From Chloroflexota bacterium (GTDB lineage: Bacteria > Chloroflexota > UBA11872), in NCBI GenBank assembly GCA_026707185.1, contig JAPOXI010000092.1, positions 1 through 15,771 on the forward strand: a DNA stretch of 15,771 nt, read 5' to 3'. A program made the position numbers and the translations under genes. Below the pieces are notes generated by a model. The model saw only the letters and a list, made by a program, of their open reading frames with translations, was not told where the DNA came from and searched no databases. This document shows, piece after piece, positions 7,133 to 13,933 of the stretch. The stretch's first letter is position 1. Every line of letters begins with the position of its first letter.

Positions 7133-9616
7133 CTAGGGTGCGGCGAAGATCATCTGGCCCTCGTCAAGCCCTGAGAGCACCTCGATCTCGCTATCGCTCC
7201 GGATGCCCGTCACCACCGGCAAGCTGCGCCGCTGCTCGTTGACCACCGTCTCAACGAACGTGCGCTCGTTCAGATCGCGTAGCGATGTGACCGGGATCTT
7301 GAGCACGTCTTCCTTGACCTGCAAGGTGATGTTGACGCGCGCCAGCATGCCCATCCGTATCCCTTCGCGTTCGAAATCAACGTCGATCCGCGCGGTCGGA
7401 TCGCGGACCGTCTGACCCGTTTGCGTCACGATCGCGCGCGGGATGGCGATCACCGATCCGTCAAACTTCACGCCGGGGAACGCGTCCAGGGCCACCTCGG
7501 CCTTCTGCCCAACCGACATCTTAGTCTGGTCTTCATCCGGGATCCGAACCTCGATGATGAGCGCCGAGGGATCCGCGATTCCAATCACCTCGTTAAACGC
7601 CCGCGCCTGTGATCCGGCCCGGCCGCGGGTGAATGTGATCTCTCCGGCGAACGGTGCCCGAATCAGATGGTCTTCGGACTGCGTGAGCAGCGCATTCACC
7701 GCAATTCGGCTTCGCTCGACTTCATTCTCCAGGATCTGCAACTCGAAGTCGGTTGCCGACTCGCCCCGCTCAAACCGCTCAAAGTTCTCAATGGCCGCCT
7801 CAAAGTCCAGCCGCGCCGCCTCTTCGTTGTTCAGCGCCACGCGCAACTGGGCGAGGGTGGGCGTCCCTGTGGCTTCCTGGTAACGAACCTCGGCCACCCG
7901 CAGATCCGCCAGTGCCGCCTCCAGCGCCGCCTCCGCGTCTGGCAGCGCCGTAAGGCTGGTGGTCCGGATCTCTTCGGCGTGGCGCGCCAGGGCTTCCGCC
8001 TCGGTCTGGCCACGCAGGTACTGGTCGATCCGCGCGTTCGCCGCCTGCACGCGCGCTCGCGCGGCGGCCAGGGAACTGTTCTGGTCAATCTGGATTGCGC
8101 CGGCTATCTGATCGATGGCTTGCTGGATGGTTCCGCTGCCAACGAGAGAGGCAAGGCTCAACTCCGCCTCCCGTAGCCTGTGGTTGGCCAGCTCGACATT
8201 GGCTGTGGCGGTCGCCACGTTGACTCGGTGTTCGGCGAGAGCCTTCTGCACCAGCCGCTCGGCCTCTTCCTCCTCGGTGCCGTCGTCCAGCAGCTCGGCG
8301 AGTTCCGTCTCAAGCAGGTCCAACGCCGCCAGCGCGTTGTCGTAGTTTCCCTGGGCTGTTGCGATTTCCGCCGGCGTCGCCGGCATGATGGCCTCGTTGT
8401 ACGCCCGCTGCGCTGCCTGGTAGTCAAGCTGGGCGCGTTGCCGGGCCTGATCGGACGCACTCGAGCCGGTCCTGGTGATCTCATCGCGCGTCAGCCGAGC
8501 CTTTTCAAGGTTCTGCTCGGCCTCAATGACATGGTCCGGGAACGGCCGAAACGTCACTTCGTGGAGCGTCTCGGCGAGTCTCGACACTTCGGCGCGCTTG
8601 GCAACGATGGCGGCCCGCTTGGCAACGATAGCGGCCCTCGTCCGGCTATTGTCATCGCGAGTCTCGGCGCGCATGGTCGAGGCGATGGTTTCCAGGGCAT
8701 CCTGAGCATTTACCAGATCCTGATCAGCCCGTACCACTGCGGACCGGGCCGCGGTCACAGCGGCAACGGCGGCCTGCACCTGGGCGCGGGCCGTCTCTGC
8801 GGGCGACGCATCCGTGCTCGACGTTCCGGACTCGAGGGCGCGCAGGTTCTCCCTCGCGACGGTCAAATCAGCTTTCAGGCCATCCAGCGAGGCCTGGGCC
8901 TGCGCTGCGGCCTGGGCCTGCGAAATAACGCCTGCCGCCTCGGCCTTAACTTCCGCCAGTCGACCCTCGGCGTTGGTCACGGCCCGCTGAGCGCGCACCA
9001 CGGCCGCCTCGGCCTCGGTGATGCCGATGTCAATCTCGCCGCCATCCTCGCGTGCGGCCAGGTCAATGCCCAGCGCCTCCAACTGCTCAGCCGCCGCGCG
9101 GCGCAGCAGCCGGTCAAACGACGTGCGTTGGGTTTCCAGCGCAAGCTCGGCATTGGCCACCGCCCGTTGCGCCGCCGCGCGTTCGTCCCGTGCGCGCGTC
9201 CGTGCCGCGTCCAGCCGCAACTCGGCGTTTTGCAGCGCTTCCTGCGAACTCTCGATGTCCGACTCCAGGCGGCCCGTCTCCAGTTCAGCCAGCACCTGGT
9301 CTTTCTCCACCACGGTGCCCTGGGTGACGTACATAGCCTTCACCCGGCCATCCGACTTGAAAGCCAGTTCCTCACGGTTTACCGCCTCCACTCGGGCAGT
9401 GGTTCGAATGGCCTCAATCAGTTGCCCGCGTGTCACGGCCACCATAGGCCGCTGCCGCACAGATTCGGTTCGCGTGATGAGGGTCGGCGTCGGTTCGACC
9501 GTCTGAATGAATGCCTCACAGGCGGCCAGCACGGTTCCCGCCATCGCCAGCGCCGCCAGGCCCGCAACGCGCGGGCCAATCCGTCGAAGCGTTGGAATGC
9601 ACTGCAACAAGGCCAT
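7133..9616 (-). CDS. Lipoprotein adaptor (HlyD/MacA-like membrane fusion protein) with extra-long coiled coil
   Basis: First gene of the exporter operon, 827 residues, about twice the usual 350-450 of MacA/HlyD adaptors. A signal peptide (basic RRIGPR, hydrophobic 17-31) ends in a clear lipobox, LAAC, with the lipidated cysteine at 33, followed by a Thr/Pro linker. The first lipoyl half-motif is at about 70-113 (FKSDGRVKAMYVTQGTVVEK). The second is at about 650-685 (IRAPFAGEIT...). A beta-barrel and membrane-proximal region follows (about 686-827). Between the halves, roughly 115-645, is Ala/Arg/Glu-rich helix with few prolines, most likely several coiled-coil hairpins or a helical bundle. 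A 21-bp tandem duplication inside it adds exactly one heptad. The ATG at 9616 has only a weak GAAAG upstream. The permease starts 42 bp after its stop. The adaptor family is sure; what the long helix spans is inference. Confidence 0.92.
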   Translation of the reverse strand: MALLQCIPTLRRIGPRVAGLAALAMAGTVLAACEAFIQTVEPTPTLITRTESVRQRPMVAVTRGQLIEAIRTTARVEAVNREELAFKSDGRVKAMYVTQGTVVEKDQVLAELETGRLESDIESSQEALQNAELRLDAARTRARDERAAAQRAVANAELALETQRTSFDRLLRRAAAEQLEALGIDLAAREDGGEIDIGITEAEAAVVRAQRAVTNAEGRLAEVKAEAAGVISQAQAAAQAQASLDGLKADLTVARENLRALESGTSSTDASPAETARAQVQAAVAAVTAARSAVVRADQDLVNAQDALETIASTMRAETRDDNSRTRAAIVAKRAAIVAKRAEVSRLAETLHEVTFRPFPDHVIEAEQNLEKARLTRDEITRTGSSASDQARQRAQLDYQAAQRAYNEAIMPATPAEIATAQGNYDNALAALDLLETELAELLDDGTEEEEAERLVQKALAEHRVNVATATANVELANHRLREAELSLASLVGSGTIQQAIDQIAGAIQIDQNSSLAAARARVQAANARIDQYLRGQTEAEALARHAEEIRTTSLTALPDAEAALEAALADLRVAEVRYQEATGTPTLAQLRVALNNEEAARLDFEAAIENFERFERGESATDFELQILENEVERSRIAVNALLTQSEDHLIRAPFAGEITFTRGRAGSQARAFNEVIGIADPSALIIEVRIPDEDQTKMSVGQKAEVALDAFPGVKFDGSVIAIPRAIVTQTGQTVRDPTARIDVDFEREGIRMGMLARVNITLQVKEDVLKIPVTSLRDLNERTFVETVVNEQRRSLPVVTGIRSDSEIEVLSGLDEGQMIFAAP
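8595..8636. repeat. 21-bp tandem duplication (2 copies) inside the adaptor coiled coil
   Basis: Two adjacent 21-base copies, 8595-8615 and 8616-8636, differ at one base (G versus A at the sixteenth position). On the minus strand they encode a repeated seven-residue block (the AAIVAKR...AAIVAKR stretch at about residues 328-341). The unit is one heptad, so the copy keeps frame and coiled-coil phase. Confidence 0.9.
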
Positions 9617-9831
9617 GGGCTTTCAGGTTGTGGTGGCGGGCAGATCCCCGCGCGCGGTGCCTTGGGCGCGATTTGTATCTATTGTTTCACATGCGGCGCC
9701 GCCGGTCTGGTAACAATCGTGACAAAAGCTCCAGTCGTGAGTGCGCCACTCCATCGGTTGGCATCAGATCCGCCGCGCGCCCACACGCTGGTAGACTCTC
9801 GCACTACCGGGCCTTGAAGTACCCTAACCGC
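9617..9831. promoter_or_regulatory. Divergent intergenic region between exporter operon and ATP-grasp-like gene
   Basis: A gap of about 215 bp holding the promoters of two divergent transcripts. Most of it is GC-rich, but 9671-9692 and 9711-9729 are clearly richer in A/T (ATTTGTATCTATTGTTTC and TAACAATCGTGACAAAA) and flank a perfect 10-bp palindrome, GCGGCGCCGC, at 9693-9702. These are the likeliest sites for promoter elements or an operator. No -35/-10 pair with good spacing stands out on either strand, so exact elements are not assigned. An open frame crosses the region on the plus strand, but its third codon positions lose the strong G/C preference seen after 9832, so I read it as non-coding. 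Confidence 0.35.
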
Positions 9832-11274
9832 TTGACGCCCCTGAGCACTACGGCGGATTCCACGGCAACCGACGACCGCGCAGCCGCCCGGCTTATCGGC
9901 AAGGCCACGCCCCTTCGCGACGACAAGCCGGCGGATGCGGCCCGCACACCGTGGCGAATCGCCCCCACCCCGTTCCCCCTCTCGCCGTCCGCCGTGTCGG
10001 AGTTGGAGCGGCTGGGTGACGATCTGCTCGCCTTCTATGTGGCGGCCAACCGGCTCTATGCCAGCGCCGCCCGCGGCCGTTCGCCCGCCTGGGTGCTGAA
10101 GTGCCTCGAGCAGGGCAAACCGGAGCGCGTGCGAGAGCTCGGCCGCCTGCGCCGTTACCGATCCGCGCTCCCCATCATGATCCGGCCCGACCTCATGGCG
10201 CTCGACCACGGCGGATTCATGGCCACTGAACTGGATGCCGTACCCGGTGGTTTCGGCGTGCTGGGCGCCATCAGCCGTGCCTATCGGGACTTGGGCTTCA
10301 AGCTCGTTGGCGGAGCCGACGGCATCGTCCAGGGCTTGGCCGCGGCGCTACGCGGGGCTGCCAGCGTCGATGACCCCTCGGTCGCCCTGGTGGTGGCGGA
10401 CGAGTCGGAGGACTACCGGCCCGAGATGGACTGGGCCGCCGACGCCCTGCGCCAGGCCGGATTGCCCACCCGCCAGATTCATCCGCGCGATTTAAGGCTG
10501 CAAGACGACGCGCTGCAGATGCGGAACTGCCACGGCTGGGAACCGGTGGATCTCGTCTACCGCTTCCTGGAACTGCACGACTTGCCCAACATCCCCAAAA
10601 TCGATCTTGTCATCTACGCCATGAAGCACCGGCTGGCAACCGTCACGGCGCCGTTCAAGAGCTACCTGGAAGAAAAACTGCTCTTCTACCTCTTCCATCA
10701 CCCGGAGCTGGACTCGTTCTGGAGCGGCGCGCTGGGCAAGGACACGCATGCGCGGCTGCGCCGCATGCTCCCGCCCACGTGGTTGCTCGATCCGCAGCCC
10801 ATCCCGCCCACCGCGGCGCTGGACCCGCCGCTGATGGCCGGCAAGCGCCGCGTCCGGCAATGGACGGACCTGCGCGGTCTCACCCAGCGCGAGCGGCGGC
10901 TGGTGCTCAAGCCCTCGGGCTTTTCGGAACTGGCCTGGGGCAGCCGCGGCGTCACCATTGGGCACGACGTGAACCAAACCGTGTGGGACAAGGCCGTGGT
11001 TCACGCGCTCGCAAGCTTCGATACGACCCCGTACATCCTCCAGCAGTACCACCAGAGCCGCCGCGTTGACGTGAGCTACTACGACGTCGCGACCGACACC
11101 GTCCGTCCCATGACCGGCCGGGCGCGGCTATCCCCCTACTACATGGTGGTGAATGGCAAGACCCGCCTGTGCGGCGTGCTCGTCACGGTGGTGCCGGCCG
11201 CCAACAAGGTGATCCACGGCACCTCGGAGTCCGTGATGATGCCGGCCATGTGCAGCGACGAGGCCGAGATCTAG
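9832..11274 (+). CDS. Conserved-looking protein with ATP-grasp-like motifs, function unknown
   Basis: 480 residues if translation starts at the TTG at 9832. That choice rests on codon third positions becoming strongly G/C only from about there; a TTG at 9814 and an ATG at 9691 in the same frame are alternatives, and none has a clear Shine-Dalgarno. I do not recognise the exact family. Visible blocks are an N-terminal Pro/Asp linker (1-50), then RPDLMALDHGGFMATELD with VPGGFG (about 118-142). A Rossmann-like stretch follows (VALVVADESEDYRPEMDWA, about 184-202), then PFKSYLEEKLLFYL (about 274-287). Last come KPSGFSELAWGSRG (360-373) and PYILQQY (400-406). The last two resemble the nucleotide-binding loop and hinge strand of ATP-grasp ligases, and the ELD/VPGG block recalls an acidic metal or substrate site. 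No signal peptide or membrane helix, so probably cytoplasmic. Monocistronic, divergent from the exporter. Confidence 0.75.
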   Translation: MTPLSTTADSTATDDRAAARLIGKATPLRDDKPADAARTPWRIAPTPFPLSPSAVSELERLGDDLLAFYVAANRLYASAARGRSPAWVLKCLEQGKPERVRELGRLRRYRSALPIMIRPDLMALDHGGFMATELDAVPGGFGVLGAISRAYRDLGFKLVGGADGIVQGLAAALRGAASVDDPSVALVVADESEDYRPEMDWAADALRQAGLPTRQIHPRDLRLQDDALQMRNCHGWEPVDLVYRFLELHDLPNIPKIDLVIYAMKHRLATVTAPFKSYLEEKLLFYLFHHPELDSFWSGALGKDTHARLRRMLPPTWLLDPQPIPPTAALDPPLMAGKRRVRQWTDLRGLTQRERRLVLKPSGFSELAWGSRGVTIGHDVNQTVWDKAVVHALASFDTTPYILQQYHQSRRVDVSYYDVATDTVRPMTGRARLSPYYMVVNGKTRLCGVLVTVVPAANKVIHGTSESVMMPAMCSDEAEI

Positions 11275-11966
11275 CTCTCAGCTTCCGATTGCTGCTGCTC
11301 CGCAATCCAGGCCTCGATTCGAGCTTCCACCAGCGCTTGCGCGGACTCCGGGCCCTCACTGCGAAGCACGTCGTATAGACCGTCGGCGCGCAGACCCCGC
11401 CACAGGCGCTCCCGGTTGGGGAATCCGTCCACCCGCTCCCGCACCAGCCGGCGCCAGGCCAGGTAGTGCCCCAGGTGGCCTTCGATCTCCGGGCCATAGC
11501 GCTGCGCCAGGTCATCTTTCAGCGCGCCGGTGAAGCCGGGACTGGCGCCGCCGCTGTTCACGGCGATCGAGATCGATCCATGCTTCACGTATGCCGACGC
11601 GAAGAAGTCGCAATGCGACGGGTCGTCAACCACGTTCACCAGCAGCCCGCGGCGCCGTGCGTCGGCCTCGATGGCGTAGTCCACCGACCGGTCGCCGGTC
11701 GTAATGATGGCGACGCGATGGCCGTCGAGGTCCGACGCAGCGTATGCCCGGCGCCGCAACCGAATGTCACCGCTGTCGTGCAGGTCCTGCAGCCGCTCGT
11801 CAAATGGATCCGCGCCGTCAGGCGAAGCGATCACGGTTGTCGCGACCCCGAAATCGGTCAGCAGGCAGGCCTTGAAGTACGCCGCCTCGCCCCCGCCAAT
11901 CACCACGGCGGATTGCCCTTGCAAGTTCAGGGCAACCGGCAGGTAGGCGCGCCCGCCGCTGGTCAC
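11271..11966 (-). CDS. Precorrin-2 dehydrogenase / sirohydrochlorin ferrochelatase-type protein (siroheme synthase N-terminal domain)
   Basis: 231 residues matching the CysG N-terminal/Met8/SirC family, which oxidises precorrin-2 to sirohydrochlorin with NAD+ and in some members inserts iron to give siroheme. The opening YLPVALNLQGQSAVVIGGGEAA (7-28) is the family start and NAD-binding glycine loop (GGG 24-26). LLVNVVDDPSHCDFFAS (108-124) carries the conserved aspartate at 114. AVNSGGASPGFTGALKDDL (135-153) is the dimerisation/active-site segment. The helical tail (155-231) completes the usual length. No uroporphyrinogen methyltransferase domain is fused, so that enzyme must be elsewhere. The usual A-x-R-K after the glycine loop reads AYFK here. 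The start is GTG, overlapping the upstream gene's stop (GTGA), with GAGAGGG just upstream. Its stop shares the bases CTAG with the convergent gene's stop. Confidence 0.9.
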   Translation of the reverse strand: MTSGGRAYLPVALNLQGQSAVVIGGGEAAYFKACLLTDFGVATTVIASPDGADPFDERLQDLHDSGDIRLRRRAYAASDLDGHRVAIITTGDRSVDYAIEADARRRGLLVNVVDDPSHCDFFASAYVKHGSISIAVNSGGASPGFTGALKDDLAQRYGPEIEGHLGHYLAWRRLVRERVDGFPNRERLWRGLRADGLYDVLRSEGPESAQALVEARIEAWIAEQQQSEAES

Positions 11967-12814
11967 GCGGCCCTCTCGGTCCGCGGGCCCGCCCTGGCAC
12001 CGCGCTGATCGCCCTCAAGAAGTCGCTGGCCGGCCCGGAACCAGTCCACCGTGGCGCCGTCGGCGCCCAGGCGCACGGCCCTCCGCAACTCCGTCGAGGT
12101 TCGGATTCCGAAGGTGCGAATCTCCAGCCCGGCATCGTGCGCCACCTGCACAAGCCGTTCAGTGAGAGCCGTATATCGAGGATTGCACTGTTGCAGGCCA
12201 AGCCGCCGGCACTCACGTACAACCGCCTCGGGCGTGGGCCGCGGCTCGCCGGCGCGCGGAAACAGCCAGCCCGCCGTGGCGTCCGGCGCCAGGGCGCGCA
12301 GCCGTTGCAGCTGCTCGAGATGAAACGAAATGAACGTGCAGCGCTGACGAACCCCGGCGGCGTCGATTGAGGCCAGCACCGCCCGCGGCAGGTCCGGCGT
12401 CAGGCCCTTCAGCTCAATGTTGTGGTGGAAGTGCTCACCAAATGCATCCAGGTAGTCGTCGAATCCGAGCACGTATTCCGGCGACGCCGATCCGGGCGGA
12501 TCTTCGTCCCACCCGGCGGCGGGATCGTTCAACGCCGCCGCGCCCGCTCGGTCGAACCACGCGCCGATGTCCAGCGCTTGAACTTCGTCCAACGTCAGGT
12601 CCTCCGCGCGGCCCGTGCGGCCCAGCTTTGTTTGCAGGGTTCGGTCATGAAACAGCACAACCCGCCCATCGCGCGTACACCGCGTGTCGGTCTCGATCTC
12701 CTCGGCGCCATGCGCGGCCGCCAGCCGAAACGCGGCGCGTGTGTTCTCGGGTGCGGCCGCCGAGGCGCCCCGATGCGCGATGAGCCGAAACGAGCCGATG
12801 TCGGCCTGTCGCAT
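11963..12814 (-). CDS. Glycerophosphodiester phosphodiesterase family protein
   Basis: 283-residue GDPD-family TIM barrel, expected to hydrolyse glycerophosphodiesters from phospholipid turnover to glycerol-3-phosphate and an alcohol, using a divalent metal. Catalytic and metal residues are in place: HRGA with H14, PENT (22-25), EIETD with E41 and D43, FHD with H56, and NIELKG with E134 and K136. No signal peptide is present, so it should be cytoplasmic. An insert of about 20 residues (91-112, Pro/Asp/Gly-rich) sits before the central strand. The C-terminal part departs from the common W-T-V-N and T-D-x-P pattern, reading TFGIRTSTEL and GATVDWF. The start is the ATG at 12814, about 70 bp from a divergent dehydrogenase. 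The stop overlaps the siroheme gene start, so the two are co-translated although no pathway link is known. Confidence 0.9.
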   Translation of the reverse strand: MRQADIGSFRLIAHRGASAAAPENTRAAFRLAAAHGAEEIETDTRCTRDGRVVLFHDRTLQTKLGRTGRAEDLTLDEVQALDIGAWFDRAGAAALNDPAAGWDEDPPGSASPEYVLGFDDYLDAFGEHFHHNIELKGLTPDLPRAVLASIDAAGVRQRCTFISFHLEQLQRLRALAPDATAGWLFPRAGEPRPTPEAVVRECRRLGLQQCNPRYTALTERLVQVAHDAGLEIRTFGIRTSTELRRAVRLGADGATVDWFRAGQRLLEGDQRGARAGPRTERAA

Positions 12815-12884
12815 ATGTCTCGTTTGGAGCGCGGCGTCGTACCGCGCATCATAGGCGGGCCGTCATCGGGTCGGAGACATCGCA
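12815..12884. promoter_or_regulatory. Divergent intergenic region, phosphodiesterase versus dehydrogenase
   Basis: This 70-bp gap must hold the control sites for both divergent transcripts. The plus-strand gene has a good Shine-Dalgarno (GGAGA, 12873-12877, seven bases before its ATG). No clear -10/-35 pair is visible. Confidence 0.3.
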
Positions 12885-13931
12885 ATGGCCACCGTGCCGC
12901 AAATGACCTGTATCCGCTGCCCCGGCGACGAGCGAGTTGATGTCGGCGTCGCTTCGGTTGAAGAGCCTGGCCCGGGCGATATGCGTGTCCGCACCATGAT
13001 GTCGGCGATCTGCGGCAGCGACCTGCATCACTACCGGACCTCCGCGGCCCTGAGGGACGAGTACGGCTGGAGTCAGTGGGCGCTCGGTCACGAGAACACC
13101 GGGATCGTGGATGCCGTCGGCCCGGGCGTCGAATACCCGGCCGTTGGCGACCGCGTCGTGGTCTTCGGCATCGTGGGCTGCGGTCACTGCGTGCACTGTC
13201 GGCGCGGCGAGGGAATGTTCTGCGCTGACGCCCAGCACTTCAGCCGCCACCGGCACGGCACCAACGCCGCCTATTGCCTGGCGCCGGCCCGCAATGCGCT
13301 GCCGCTGCCCGATGACTTCGACTTTGAAATCGGCGCGCTGCTCTCATGCAACGTCGGCACGGCCTATGGGGCGTTGCGCAAAACCGAGGTGTCCGGCGAC
13401 AGGCCGCTGGCGGTGTTTGGGCTGGGTCCCGTCGGCTTGGCGTGCGTGATGCTGGGCCGAGCGCGCGGAGCCACGGTCGTCGGAATCGATCCCGCCGCCC
13501 AACGACGCGCGCTGGCGCTGGAATGCGGCGCGCGGGTGGCTCTGGATAGCTCCGATCCCGACCTCGTGGCCCGCATCGTCGAGGCGGCCGGCGGCGAGGG
13601 CGTCGCGGCCTCGATCGATACCAGCGGTCATCCGGCGGCGCGAGCCGCGGCCGTCGACGCGCTGCGCACCCAGGGGACGTATGTCGAAGTCGGCGTGGGC
13701 CACGACGCGACCATCGCGCCCAGCCGGCAGATCATCTTCCGCGAGGTCACCCTCCGCGGATCCTGGCTCTACAAGCAGCACGAGTGGGAAGGGCTGCTGG
13801 ACTTCGTGCGCCGGCGCCAGGTGCCCATCAAGTCGCTCATCACGCACCGCTTCCGGCCCGAAGACGCCGTCGAGGCATTCGAACTGGCTGACGGCGCCAC
13901 CGCCGGGAAAATCCTGTTCGACTGGAGCTAG
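12885..13931 (+). CDS. Zinc-dependent medium-chain dehydrogenase (alcohol/polyol/threonine DH-like), NAD-type
   Basis: 348-residue MDR-superfamily oxidoreductase that would oxidise an alcohol or polyol with NAD+. The catalytic zinc site is present: C43 (ICGSD), H69-E70 (GHEN) and probably C155 (LLSCNVGTAYG). The structural zinc lobe has all four cysteines, C99, C102, C105 and C113 (GCGHCVHCRRGEGMFC). The Rossmann domain has GLGPVG at 179-184, followed by an Asp (D202 in VVGIDP) at the end of the second strand, which favours NAD over NADP. The ATG is supported by GGAGA seven bases upstream. Length is normal and nothing is broken. The gene downstream begins 2 bp after its stop, so they form a two-gene operon; the partner gives no hint of substrate. 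Sorbitol-, threonine- and formaldehyde-type dehydrogenases share these motifs, so the substrate is left open. Confidence 0.93.
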   Translation: MATVPQMTCIRCPGDERVDVGVASVEEPGPGDMRVRTMMSAICGSDLHHYRTSAALRDEYGWSQWALGHENTGIVDAVGPGVEYPAVGDRVVVFGIVGCGHCVHCRRGEGMFCADAQHFSRHRHGTNAAYCLAPARNALPLPDDFDFEIGALLSCNVGTAYGALRKTEVSGDRPLAVFGLGPVGLACVMLGRARGATVVGIDPAAQRRALALECGARVALDSSDPDLVARIVEAAGGEGVAASIDTSGHPAARAAAVDALRTQGTYVEVGVGHDATIAPSRQIIFREVTLRGSWLYKQHEWEGLLDFVRRRQVPIKSLITHRFRPEDAVEAFELADGATAGKILFDWS

Positions 13932-13933
13932 GC

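Noticed and set aside
8180..9817. 545-codon open frame on the plus strand opposite the adaptor gene
   Set aside because: It is antisense to a clearly recognised adaptor protein, its translation is Arg/His/Gly-rich with no motif, and long antisense open frames are expected opposite GC-rich biased codons.
9511..9831. N-terminal extension of the ATP-grasp-like protein back to 9511 (or the ATG at 9691)
   Set aside because: It would overlap the adaptor's signal peptide on the other strand, the residues are Arg/Pro/Ser-rich without pattern, and codon third positions lose the G/C bias seen after 9832.
12422..12940. 172-codon plus-strand open frame opposite the glycerophosphodiesterase gene
   Set aside because: The minus strand has all GDPD catalytic motifs; the frame also runs through the divergent promoter gap into the dehydrogenase.
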